The translations under genes and the position numbers were made by a program. From positions 1 through 22,619 of the forward strand of contig JBBSCO010000049.1 of NCBI GenBank assembly GCA_038250235.1: a DNA stretch of 22,619 bases. The letters are read 5' to 3'. Below, piece after piece: positions 15,578 through 22,619 of the stretch (position 1 is its first letter; every line of letters starts with the position of its first letter). Below the pieces are notes generated by a model, which saw only the letters and a program-made list of their open reading frames with translations, was not told the origin of the DNA and searched no databases. Origin of the DNA: JAAUTS01 sp038250235. Lineage in GTDB: Bacteria > Verrucomicrobiota > Verrucomicrobiia > Methylacidiphilales > JAAUTS01.

Positions 15578-16477
15578 CTACTTTTTAAGAAAGAAACCCC
15601 GTTGTTTGTCTGAAATCGGCAGCCCTATTTTTTCCATAACCAAGAGCAAATCCTGCCAGACTTTGCGCTTCTCTTCATTGGTCGGGTTCCTCAGAAGATA
15701 GGCCGGGTGAAAGGTCGGCATCAGAGGTATCCCCCCAAACTCCATCCAATTGCCCCGCATGCGTGTGATGGAGCTTTTTTCCAGTTTAAACAGGCTTTCC
15801 AAAGCTGTTGCTCCGAGTGAGACCAAAACCCTTGGTTTAATGATCTCAATCTGGGAACAAGTGTAGGGGCGTGAAACCTCAACTTCTTCCAGGGTCGGTT
15901 TGCGGTTACCCACACTTCCTGGAGGCATATCAGGTCGGTTTTTGACTACAGTGGTAATGTAGACTTTATCCCGGCCCAGCCCCATGGCATCGATCATTTT
16001 TGTCAAAAGCTCTCCCGCTTTCCCGACAAACGGTTCCCCCAACTCATCTTCTTCCAACCCGGGAGCTTCTCCAACAAACATGATGTCTGCATCCGGATCT
16101 CCCGCCCCGAAAACCATGTTTTTGCTTCGCCTGAATAAACGGGCACAGACCGGACATTCCGAGACACGAAGCGACAGATCCTTCAAAGCCTGGATTTTTT
16201 CCAATGTGCCGAGCGGGTTCGGATAACGGGGCAGAGCAAGTCCTGGCATCGCCACTCTGCTTGTTTCAGGAACGGCAGGGAGGTTTGAAGGATTGGCAGG
16301 ATTGGAAGAAACGACTGGAGGCAATTCCCGGATAGGTATCGCGGCCAAGCCGGGTGAAACCTTTAAATGCTGCAAGGCCTTCAGGGCATCGGAGCTGAGT
16401 GTGATATAATTCTCTCCCGTCTCTTTTAGGTAGGAGAGATATTCAACGGTTTTGTCCCTGAGTTCGATGTTCATCAT
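15578..16477 (-). CDS. udg: Family 4 uracil-DNA glycosylase with altered Fe-S ligands
   Basis: Removes uracil from DNA, starting base excision repair. In the 299-residue protein, residues 1-100 are an N-terminal extension, part of it Pro/Asn-rich, and the catalytic domain follows. Motif A is GEAPGLEEDELGEPFVGKAG (136-155) and motif B is HPAYLLRN near the C-terminus, both intact. Family 4 enzymes hold a [4Fe-4S] cluster with four cysteines. The first pair is present (C108 and C111 in CPVC). The third, normally Cys in V-K-C-R-P, is Asn (N180 in VVKNRP), and the fourth, normally Cys before the P-Y/F-L segment, is Ser (S202 in VSRPYTC). A nearby C207 might substitute for one. The start ATG overlaps the rluD stop as ATGA. 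Confidence 0.9.
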   Translation of the reverse strand: MMNIELRDKTVEYLSYLKETGENYITLSSDALKALQHLKVSPGLAAIPIRELPPVVSSNPANPSNLPAVPETSRVAMPGLALPRYPNPLGTLEKIQALKDLSLRVSECPVCARLFRRSKNMVFGAGDPDADIMFVGEAPGLEEDELGEPFVGKAGELLTKMIDAMGLGRDKVYITTVVKNRPDMPPGSVGNRKPTLEEVEVSRPYTCSQIEIIKPRVLVSLGATALESLFKLEKSSITRMRGNWMEFGGIPLMPTFHPAYLLRNPTNEEKRKVWQDLLLVMEKIGLPISDKQRGFFLKK

Positions 16478-17427
16478 TGATGGGAGGCTTCCTGTTTGTC
16501 GAGGTAGGCTTCGAAGGCGGCGAAATCTTCCGGCACTGGCGCAATAAACTCAATGTTTTTCCCTAAAATCGGATGTTGAAGTTGCAGTTTCCACGCATGC
16601 AGCAATTGACGTGTGACTCCGGCCTCCTTGGCCAGATGCTGGGTGCGTCCATAAATGACGTCGCCCACCACAGGACATCCCGCAGTTGTGCAATGGACGC
16701 GAATCTGGTGTGTTCTTCCCGTGTGGATCTCCAGTTCCAACTTGGACGCAACCGTCCACTTTTTCAAAACCCTGTAGTCCGTCCGGGCCGGGCGTCCACC
16801 CGTCCTGCGGATCGCCATTTTCTGTCGGTGCACCGGGTGACGGCCTATTTCGCCATCCCAGGTGCCAGCCAGTTGAGGAAGTCTTCCCAGCACAAAGGCC
16901 GAATACCATTTGCGTATGGTCCGGTCTTTGAATTGTAGACTCAGGTTTTCATGGGCCTTGTCTGTCTTGGCCACCAGGAGCAACCCGCTGGTATCCTTAT
17001 CAAGGCGATGCACAATGCCTGGCCGCTCAACGCCGCCTATCCCGGATAACTCCCCTGCACAATGATGCAACAAAGCTGAAACCAGGGTTCCGGTGGCGTG
17101 CCCTGCACCAGGATGGATCACATCACCCGGTGCCTTGTTGAGCACCACCATGTGTTTATCTTCGAAAAGAATGTTCAGTTCCCGCTTCTCCGGTTCCAGA
17201 TGGGAAGGAACCGGTTCGGGAACCTCCACCCGCAGAATATCACCTGCCTGCATGCGGGTGCGCGCCGCCAGCTTCTCCAGTCCTACCACTCCTTTATACA
17301 CCAACCCCTGCTCGATCCAGCGTTGGATCTGTGTCCGTGAAACCTGCAAGCCCTGGGCCAAAACACGATCCACACGCTCACCGCCATCCTGAATTGTCCA
17401 CTCATACATCCTTGTCTCTGCTTTCAT
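16474..17427 (-). CDS. rluD: Ribosomal large subunit pseudouridine synthase, RluD family
   Basis: Converts uridines of 23S rRNA to pseudouridine. An S4 RNA-binding domain (GGERVDRVLAQGLQVSRTQI and on to LRVEVPEP) occupies about the first 75 residues, followed by the RsuA/RluA catalytic domain. HRLDKDTSGLLLVAKT carries the catalytic Asp, GRTHQIRVH is the conserved second motif, and LHAWKLQLQHP is a third. This order is that of RluD/RluC. From the ATG at 17427 the product is 317 residues, close to the usual ~320. ATGs at 17460 and 17409 are also in frame and none has a clear Shine-Dalgarno sequence, so the first residues are uncertain. It leads an operon with udg (4-base overlap) and cutA. Confidence 0.93.
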   Translation of the reverse strand: MKAETRMYEWTIQDGGERVDRVLAQGLQVSRTQIQRWIEQGLVYKGVVGLEKLAARTRMQAGDILRVEVPEPVPSHLEPEKRELNILFEDKHMVVLNKAPGDVIHPGAGHATGTLVSALLHHCAGELSGIGGVERPGIVHRLDKDTSGLLLVAKTDKAHENLSLQFKDRTIRKWYSAFVLGRLPQLAGTWDGEIGRHPVHRQKMAIRRTGGRPARTDYRVLKKWTVASKLELEIHTGRTHQIRVHCTTAGCPVVGDVIYGRTQHLAKEAGVTRQLLHAWKLQLQHPILGKNIEFIAPVPEDFAAFEAYLDKQEASHQ

Positions 17428-17900
17428 CCTGACGTTGAGACTATCCCTTGCGGCAATCAACGCGACAAAAACCCTTGCGAAAACACGACTCCTTCTGCTT
17501 CACCCACAGGAATTCAGAACGCACAAACACTCTTTCTTTATTCAGCGCATAAACCGTTCCCACCAAGTCTCCATGATTCCGTAACGCATTTGTAATTTAG
17601 TGTATTTTCAACGACTTAGAGGAATGTGAATAACTTGTAAACAACTAGCCATTCAATCCCTTAAGATGCTGATAGTCTTTGTCTTACAAGTATTTTTACC
17701 CTGTGAGTAAAACATGTTTAAAACGGTGTTTCGGCGACTTTTCGAGAAGAAGGTCAACGCTTTTTTTAACCTTTTTTTAACCTTATTAACAGAACATCCC
17801 ATCCCCTTGCCAAAGATACTTTTCGAAGAGATTTTACCTATTACACTATAGGCGGCACAACACTCTTCGCTGGACAAACTGCTTCCGAAAGCTATCTCCA
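17428..17900. other. Long AT-rich non-coding gap with tandem repeats and DnaA-box-like sites
   Basis: This 470-base gap between two minus-strand genes is more AT-rich than its surroundings. It contains an 11-base unit CTTTTTTTAAC repeated twice and then partly a third time (17760-17790), a perfect DnaA-box sequence TGTGAATAA (17625-17633), a one-mismatch copy TGTGAGTAA (17702-17710), and TTATTAACA (17784-17792). Short frames exist: a plus-strand 45-residue one from an ATG at 17714 rich in Phe/Leu, and a minus-strand one from 17904. Neither resembles a known protein. The stretch must include the rluD promoter and the end of the upstream transcript. An origin-like or regulatory role is only a possibility. 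Confidence 0.4.
17760..17790. repeat. Tandem AT-rich 11-mers
   Basis: CTTTTTTTAAC occurs at 17760-17770 and 17771-17781, and a shortened CTTATTAAC at 17782-17790. The array is contiguous and strongly T-rich on the plus strand. It may be a DNA-unwinding stretch, an UP-type promoter element for the minus strand, or chance slippage. Confidence 0.6.
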
Positions 17901-19043
17901 TCAAATATTTTCTAACAATGATTTGATTACTACCTTGCTGTCAAAGAAACTCTCGGCCAATTTCCGGGCCTCACGTTGTTCTTCCCCGAAATTTTCCAAC
18001 ACATTGTTGCAGGCCTTGGCGGCCCCTATGGCATCGGAAAAAACATGGAAGCCCTTTCCCTCCGGCAGCCAGCGTTCGACTCCGGTTCCCTGCAGCACCA
18101 CCGGTCTTCCGCTGGCCAGATAGCAAACACTCCGGTCGCTGAACCATCCTCCCTGTGATACGACATACCCTCCCTTGGCTGCACTGAATTCGGAGGAAGA
18201 CTCCCGTAGATAGTCCTCATGCGTGGCAAAGGATTGGCTGATTTCCATCCCGTTGATCAATTGCCATCCCGCGTCTACAAAAGGTTTCAACTCCTCCGCA
18301 TTGGCCTCCACTTCCGTTGCCAATTCAACCACGCCCTGCACCGACCGTGGAACCTGCACCAGCTTGTGAAACTCTTCACTCTTGCCGGTATACCACTCCC
18401 CTTTCCATTCACACCAGCTGTAACCCTGCCAGTGCGCCAGGGTACTGAATTTGATAAAGGCGGATTGAACCGGCTGGCAGGGCCAATACTTCAACACCAC
18501 GGGAGGCACCGTGGCTTTCCACTCCAGGCCACAGGTGGGAGCCCGGCAGGTCGGGGTGCCCAGTCGGGTTCCGTAGGTGAAAAAAATATCGTGACCTTTG
18601 AAATTCATGTCAATGCCATAGGTCTCCGACCAGATCTGGGTAAACCCCGGATCCAGATCGAGATAAAGTTTAGTGGCTCTTGGAAAGGTCAACACCCTTG
18701 ATTTGAAGTGACCTGACACGTTCAGGAAAAGATCTGCTTCCCCGGCAAAAGTGCGGGCTTCTTCCAAATTGTCCGCCCGCTCATCAATCAAAAGCGTGGC
18801 ACATTTTTCCAGCCCGAAATGCCGGACCACATGCTCCCAATGGCTCTTGTTCGCGCTAATTTCGTAGTCGACCTTCTGCCACTGGCGATCGATCAACTTA
18901 TCGGATGACATTCCCTCCACCATCCAAACATCCCAGCCCGCTTCCCTGAAACCCAACACCCATTGGAGAAAAGCCCAGCTGTTGCCGGCGGCGGCAACCG
19001 GATGGCCGGCAATTCCCACCGCAATGACGATTTTATTTCTCAC
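17901..19043 (-). CDS. Glycosyltransferase-like protein (GT-B fold, function unknown)
   Basis: A 380-residue protein starting with GTG (MRNKIVIAVGIAGHPVAAAG), with no membrane segments. The N-terminal half has a Rossmann-like start and GFREAGWDVWMVEGM, as in proteins that bind a sugar acceptor. The C-terminal half has GGWFSDRSVCYLASGRPVV followed by GVERWLPEGKGFHVF and a final helix with the pattern ARKLAESFFDSKVVIKSLL. This C-terminal block is what GT-B glycosyltransferases of the group-1/CgeB-like type show around the nucleotide-sugar site. Donor and acceptor cannot be named. Four cysteines fall in one central stretch (near PTCRAPTC and YWPC). The start is GTG because an ATG four bases upstream is out of frame. 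It diverges from tex with a 110-base gap and has no partner genes of a polysaccharide cluster. Confidence 0.7.
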   Translation of the reverse strand: MRNKIVIAVGIAGHPVAAAGNSWAFLQWVLGFREAGWDVWMVEGMSSDKLIDRQWQKVDYEISANKSHWEHVVRHFGLEKCATLLIDERADNLEEARTFAGEADLFLNVSGHFKSRVLTFPRATKLYLDLDPGFTQIWSETYGIDMNFKGHDIFFTYGTRLGTPTCRAPTCGLEWKATVPPVVLKYWPCQPVQSAFIKFSTLAHWQGYSWCEWKGEWYTGKSEEFHKLVQVPRSVQGVVELATEVEANAEELKPFVDAGWQLINGMEISQSFATHEDYLRESSSEFSAAKGGYVVSQGGWFSDRSVCYLASGRPVVLQGTGVERWLPEGKGFHVFSDAIGAAKACNNVLENFGEEQREARKLAESFFDSKVVIKSLLENI

Positions 19044-19153
19044 CCATCTATCTAGACAAAGTCCTGACCAAGGTCACGGAGATGTTCAGGAATAATCATG
19101 GAAAATGCTCTTCCCATAACACGATTTTTCATCACACTTTTGACCCTGCATTT

Positions 19154-21460
19154 ATGAGTCTTTCTGAAAATCACATCCGACGTATTGCCGAAGAATTGAA
19201 ACTCCAACCAAAACAGGTTTACGCCACCGCCGTCCTTCTCAACGAAGGTGGAACCGTCCCTTTCATCGCCCGCTACCGCAAGGAAGTCACCGGCATGCTC
19301 GACGAAGTCTTTATCACCACTATCCGTGACCGTCTGGCCCAGTTGGTCGAACTTGATTCCCGCCGCGAATCCATTCTCAAATCCCTCGACGAACGGAAAC
19401 TCTTAACCGACGCATTGAAGAAAGCCATTGCCGCTGCCGAGACAGTCACGCGTCTGGAAGATATTTACCAGCCCTACCGCCCCAAACGCCGAACCCGCGC
19501 CACCATTGCGCGCGAGGCCGGACTCGAACCATTATCCGAAACACTTTGGCAGCAGAATTCCTCAACCGATCCCCTCAAGGAAGCGGCTTCTTACGTTTCG
19601 ACCAATCCAGAACTCAAGATCGAGACCCCCGAACTAGCCCTGGCCGGTGCCCGTGACATCCTCGCGGAACGGATCAGCGACGACACGACCTCGCGCGAAA
19701 GGATGCGCAACTTCTACCGCGGAAATGCCGGTATCAGCAGTAAATTGATCAAGGGCAAAGAAACCGAGGCAGCCAAATTCAAAGATTATTTCGAGTGGAG
19801 TGAACCCCTCTCCCAATCCCCATCCCACCGGATTCTCGCCATGCGCCGCGGGGAGAAAGAAGGCTTCCTCATGGTTCGGATCCAGCCTCCAGCCGACCAG
19901 GCCATCCAGATCCTTCAGTCCCTTTTTGTCAAAGGCAACAGCAAAGCCTCCATGCAGATTTCCGCTGCTGCATCTGATTCCTATGAACGCCTCTTGGGAC
20001 CCGCCATCGAAGTCGAAATGCGCATGGAATCTAAAAAGCGGGCCGATGAACAGGCCATTGTGGTCTTTGTCGAAAACATGCGCGAACTGCTGCTGGCCTC
20101 CCCCCTTGGACAAAAGAATGTCCTCGCGATCGATCCCGGATTCCGCACCGGTTGCAAAGTGGTCATCCTCGATGCCCAAGGTAAACTACTGACCAACTGC
20201 GTGATCTATCCCGACAAGTCGGATTTCGAACGTCGTGAGGCAGCAGAAGTCATCCGCAAACTTTCCGCCCACTTCAAAATTGAAGCCATTGCGATCGGAA
20301 ACGGAACGGCCGGTCGCGAAACAGAGACGTTCGTCAAAGCACTCAAACTGCCTCCCGCCATCCTCGTTGTTATGGTCAACGAAAGCGGAGCTTCGATTTA
20401 TTCCGCTTCAGATGTGGCGCGCGAAGAATTTCCCGACCAGGACATCACCGTGCGCGGCTCCGTTTCCATCGGGAGACGTCTGATGGATCCTCTGGCCGAA
20501 TTGGTGAAAATCGATCCCAAGTCGGTCGGCGTCGGACAATACCAGCATGATGTCGACCAGTCCGCGTTGAAACGTAGTCTGGATGACGTGGTCATGAGTT
20601 GTGTCAACGGTGTCGGCGTGGAAGTCAATACCGCCAGCAAGCAGTTGCTTACCTACGTCTCAGGCCTGGGACCTTCCCTCGCTGAAAGTATTGTCAGCTA
20701 CCGGAATCAGAACGGCCCTTTCAAAAGCCGCAAAGAATTGTTGAAGGTTCCTCGCCTGGGTGAAAAAGCGTTCGAACAGGCAGCCGGATTTTTACGGGTT
20801 CGCGGGGGTGAAAATCCCCTGGATGCCAGTGCCGTCCACCCGGAGAGTTACGGCATAGTCGAGACCATGGCGAAAGATCTCTCCTGCAAACCAGCCGATA
20901 TCATCGGAGATGCAGGACTGCGCGGAAAAATCAAACTGGAGAAATACGTCACCGATAAAATCGGCCTGCCCACTCTCCAGGATATTCTCAACGAATTGGC
21001 AAAACCCGGACGGGATCCGCGCGCAAAATTTGAATTGTTTGAATTTGCCAAAGGAGTTTCCGAAGTCAGTCATCTCCAGCCCGGCATGAAACTCCCCGGC
21101 ATCGTGACCAATGTCACGGCCTTTGGTGCCTTCGTCGATATCGGCGTGCACCAGGACGGGCTTGTTCACATCAGCCAGTTGAGCGACACCTTTGTCAAAA
21201 ATCCGGGTGATGTAGTGAAAGTGCAGGACAAGGTGATGGTGACCGTCATGGAAGTGGATCAGGAACGCAAACGAGTGGCACTCTCGATGAAATCTCGGCC
21301 TGATGTCGGAGCCAGCAGCAAGGGCGGATCCAACACCGGACGCGGTGACAAACCTGCACGGCGGGAACCAAGCGTCCCGTCTTCTGCCAGTACCACGGGA
21401 CTCAATTCGTTCGGCGGAGGTCTCTTCGCCGAAGCCCTGGCCAAGGCCAAGAAGAGTTAG
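19154..21460 (+). CDS. tex: Tex family RNA-binding transcription accessory protein
   Basis: Tex is a conserved cytoplasmic nucleic-acid-binding protein, a bacterial relative of eukaryotic Spt6, implicated in transcription and stress tolerance. The 768-residue product has the expected order. The N-terminal helical domain includes VPFIARYRKEVTGMLDE. The YqgF/RNase-H-like domain starts NVLAIDPGFRTGCKVVILD (~residue 325). It is followed by VGVGQYQHDVDQ, a helix-hairpin-helix region (VSYRNQNGPFKSRKELL), and a C-terminal S1 domain (LPGIVTNVTAFGAFVDIGVH to VALSMK), then a Gly/Ser-rich tail. The frame is open back to 19082, but family members begin at the sequence after MSLSENHIRRIAEE, so 19154 is chosen. 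It diverges from the glycosyltransferase-like gene and appears monocistronic. Confidence 0.96.
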   Translation: MSLSENHIRRIAEELKLQPKQVYATAVLLNEGGTVPFIARYRKEVTGMLDEVFITTIRDRLAQLVELDSRRESILKSLDERKLLTDALKKAIAAAETVTRLEDIYQPYRPKRRTRATIAREAGLEPLSETLWQQNSSTDPLKEAASYVSTNPELKIETPELALAGARDILAERISDDTTSRERMRNFYRGNAGISSKLIKGKETEAAKFKDYFEWSEPLSQSPSHRILAMRRGEKEGFLMVRIQPPADQAIQILQSLFVKGNSKASMQISAAASDSYERLLGPAIEVEMRMESKKRADEQAIVVFVENMRELLLASPLGQKNVLAIDPGFRTGCKVVILDAQGKLLTNCVIYPDKSDFERREAAEVIRKLSAHFKIEAIAIGNGTAGRETETFVKALKLPPAILVVMVNESGASIYSASDVAREEFPDQDITVRGSVSIGRRLMDPLAELVKIDPKSVGVGQYQHDVDQSALKRSLDDVVMSCVNGVGVEVNTASKQLLTYVSGLGPSLAESIVSYRNQNGPFKSRKELLKVPRLGEKAFEQAAGFLRVRGGENPLDASAVHPESYGIVETMAKDLSCKPADIIGDAGLRGKIKLEKYVTDKIGLPTLQDILNELAKPGRDPRAKFELFEFAKGVSEVSHLQPGMKLPGIVTNVTAFGAFVDIGVHQDGLVHISQLSDTFVKNPGDVVKVQDKVMVTVMEVDQERKRVALSMKSRPDVGASSKGGSNTGRGDKPARREPSVPSSASTTGLNSFGGGLFAEALAKAKKS

Positions 21461-21480
21461 AATCGAAAACCCGAACCTCC

Positions 21481-21506
21481 CTCTGATCTCCGCTCAGAGT
21501 TCTGTT
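21481..21506 (+). terminator. Weak terminator candidate after tex
   Basis: CTCTGA (21481-21486) and TCAGAG (21494-21499) form a six-pair stem with a 7-base loop, followed by TTCTGTT, 20 bases after the tex stop. The stem is short and the T run broken, so this is tentative. Confidence 0.35.
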
Positions 21507-21615
21507 AACAAATACTGAATCTAACTGGCTTTTAAGCCTGAATCAGGTTGTGTTTAAGTTGAATAAACTTTTACGGGCTCAACCTAGGTGGAATGAAAGA
21601 GCCACAGGCAATATC

Positions 21616-21723
21616 TCAAAGTTTTTCACGCTTGATCGGAAGGGCATCATTCACAGGTATGGCCTGTGGTTTGAGCTTCGCTTCATAAGCAGTCACTCCG
21701 TAATACAGAAATTCAAACTTCAT
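21616..21723 (-). CDS. Possible small protein or gene remnant, 35 aa
   Basis: A minus-strand frame of 35 residues starting MKFEFLYYGVTAYEAKLK and ending in PIKREKL. Its balanced composition looks more like a real protein than the antisense frames around it, but there is no Shine-Dalgarno sequence and I know no family for it. It could be a small hypothetical gene or a fragment left from a larger one. The remainder of the 455-base stretch from 21461 to 21915 holds only terminator-like hairpins. Confidence 0.25.
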   Translation of the reverse strand: MKFEFLYYGVTAYEAKLKPQAIPVNDALPIKREKL

Positions 21724-21820
21724 GTGGCGACTGCCGGATACAGAATGACATCAGGGGGGGTAGAACGTCTGATGCAACTTGACCGCAAAACGCTTAAGCC
21801 GGAGTAAAAGATCCGGACAT

Positions 21821-21900
21821 AAAAAAACCGCTTTCCCGGAAAAAGGAAGACGGCAAAGATTCCGGGATTGTCGTTCCGGCACATTGCGGTGCCGGAACGA
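21821..21900 (-). terminator. Double-hairpin terminator of the SWIB gene
   Basis: Starting 16 bases after the SWIB stop on the minus strand, a perfect 12-pair hairpin (21871-21882 with 21889-21900, loop of 6) is followed by a perfect 8-pair hairpin TCCCGGAA/TTCCGGGA (21834-21841 with 21860-21867). Seven T follow at 21821-21827. The second stem plus the T run is the classical rho-independent form; the first stem is the strongest inverted repeat in the window. Confidence 0.7.
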
Positions 21901-21915
21901 TTCCGAAGAGTCGGT

Positions 21916-22242
21916 TTAGGATTTGACGTGACCGGAGACGAGCTTGGTCATTTCAAACATCGTGACGGACTTTTTGCCATTGAATACGGCTTTGAGTGCG
22001 TCGTCGGCATTGATGACGGTTCTCTTCTTCGCATCCTGAAGATTGTTCTTCTTGATGTAATCCCAGAGCTTCTTGGTGAGCTCGGTGCGTGGAAGCGGCT
22101 TGGAGCCGACAACGGCGCTAAGAACGGCATCCGGCTGCACAGGCTTCATAAAAGCGGCATTGGGTTTACGTGCGGTTTTCTTTGTAGCCGGCTTTGCAGC
22201 GGCTTTTTTGACTGTCTTTTTGACTGGTTTTTTAGTTGCCAT
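21916..22242 (-). CDS. SWIB/MDM2-domain protein with Lys/Ala-rich tail
   Basis: A 108-residue protein. The first ~30 residues are a basic tail of K, A, T and P (MATKKPVKKTVKKAAAKPAT), like bacterial histone-H1-type tails that bind DNA. The rest is a SWIB domain: AAFMKPVQPDAVLSAVVG, LPRTELTKKLWDYIKKNNLQ and VTMFEMTKLVSGHV. SWIB is known from eukaryotic chromatin-remodelling complexes and occurs in Chlamydiae, where one copy is fused to topoisomerase I, and in some other bacteria including Verrucomicrobia. A role in nucleoid structure or transcription is inferred. The frame is open to 22323, but the preceding residues look random and the tail starts at the Met at 22242. There is no Shine-Dalgarno sequence. 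A double-hairpin terminator follows. Confidence 0.9.
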   Translation of the reverse strand: MATKKPVKKTVKKAAAKPATKKTARKPNAAFMKPVQPDAVLSAVVGSKPLPRTELTKKLWDYIKKNNLQDAKKRTVINADDALKAVFNGKKSVTMFEMTKLVSGHVKS

Positions 22243-22619
22243 GAACACGCAGTATGCCGGACTTGCCCTGTCAGTAAATCTATAAAAGCACTTTTCACAC
22301 AATCTATTTCCGGGCTCAACCAACTGTTTTGACTTGATATAAACCCCATTCTCCCTCTGGAAATTGCGACTTTTCCCATAGCAGTGCGTGAAAAGAGAAA
22401 GCCTCCCCCTTGAGAAATTATTGTCGCCTGTTATTAGTTATTTGAAATGCCGCATACAAATCACCCGGATTTTCGGTCTGGGAACAGCCTTCATCTCCCC
22501 GCTATCCTGTGAATAGATCCATCAAAGGTCTGCTACTTTGAAAAGCTCAGAACGTCTTCAACAGCTTCTTGGCTCTTAATGCATCGCGCCCTGCCACTCG
22601 CTTCCGCAGGGTCCGCCAC
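22243..22619. other. Non-coding right end, possibly with an edge-cut gene
   Basis: This 377-base stretch should hold the SWIB promoter. I see no long frame, tRNA or repeat in it. At the very edge, two minus-strand frames are open from 22619: one ends at a TGA at 22547-22549 with a basic end (...RAKKLLKTF), the other continues to a TAG a little further on. CCCTGC (22589-22594) and GCAGGG (22606-22611) could pair. Whether a gene end or an RNA lies there cannot be decided from this piece. Confidence 0.3.

Noticed and set aside
17714..17851. 45-codon plus-strand frame in the AT-rich gap
   Set aside because: Its Phe/Leu-rich centre is produced by the T-rich tandem repeat; noted under the gap but not called a gene.
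17885..17896. GCTTTCGGAAGC mini-hairpin after the glycosyltransferase-like gene as terminator
   Set aside because: Only four pairs and no T run follows.
17653..17904. 83-codon minus-strand frame after the glycosyltransferase-like gene
   Set aside because: It overlaps that gene's stop, is rich in Lys and Ser from AT-rich sequence, and shows no family pattern or Shine-Dalgarno sequence.
21550..21807. 85-codon plus-strand frame after tex
   Set aside because: No family resemblance, and it is opposite a better-looking short frame on the other strand.
1..22619. tRNA, rRNA, CRISPR array, insertion sequence or prophage
   Set aside because: No tRNA T-loop signature, no regularly spaced repeats, and no transposase or integrase sequence was found by reading both strands.

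Overview
This 22.6 kb window is bacterial chromosomal DNA of moderate GC content. It consists mostly of single-copy housekeeping genes with short spacers, and I see no rRNA, tRNA, insertion sequence, prophage or CRISPR array. The best guess for the source is Verrucomicrobiota. The reasons are a stand-alone SWIB-domain protein with a lysine/alanine-rich tail (typical of the Chlamydiae/Verrucomicrobia branch, though not exclusive to it), a large RG-rich protein of a kind I associate with that phylum, and start codons that often lack a Shine-Dalgarno sequence. This is inference, not an alignment result.

Left part (1-9245), almost all on the minus strand. It holds a partial membrane protein running off the left edge, a conserved 174-residue protein of unknown function and a 601-residue protein with an RG-rich and an acidic low-complexity segment. 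Next come a PIN-domain toxin with a short Phd/YefM-like antitoxin upstream, and thiC behind a clear TPP riboswitch. The part ends with a two-gene unit, lysC (aspartate kinase) overlapping an exported penicillin-binding-protein/class-D-like serine enzyme by ATGA.

Middle part (9409-14980), mixed strands. larE and a ROK-family sugar kinase lie on the plus strand and converge on cysK. cysK diverges from a nucleotidyltransferase, whose 3' end overlaps the 3' end of a PhoR-like histidine kinase gene. The PhoB-like regulator lies upstream of that kinase.

Right part (15178-22619). rluD, a family-4 uracil-DNA glycosylase gene and cutA form a tight minus-strand operon ending at a long hairpin. A 470-base AT-rich gap follows, then a glycosyltransferase-like gene divergent from tex, and finally the SWIB gene, which ends at a double hairpin.

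Links between the genes are mostly generic: amino-acid and cofactor supply (lysC, cysK, thiC, larE), envelope (serine enzyme, glycosyltransferase, nucleotidyltransferase), phosphate-type signalling, and RNA/DNA maintenance (rluD, udg, tex, SWIB). No obvious large novel system is present. The points most worth a second look are altered metal-ligand residues in two enzymes (the uracil-DNA glycosylase and the ROK kinase), a toxin-antitoxin pair whose antitoxin seems cut short, the 601-residue RG-rich protein, the lysC-linked serine enzyme, and the AT-rich gap at 17428-17900.
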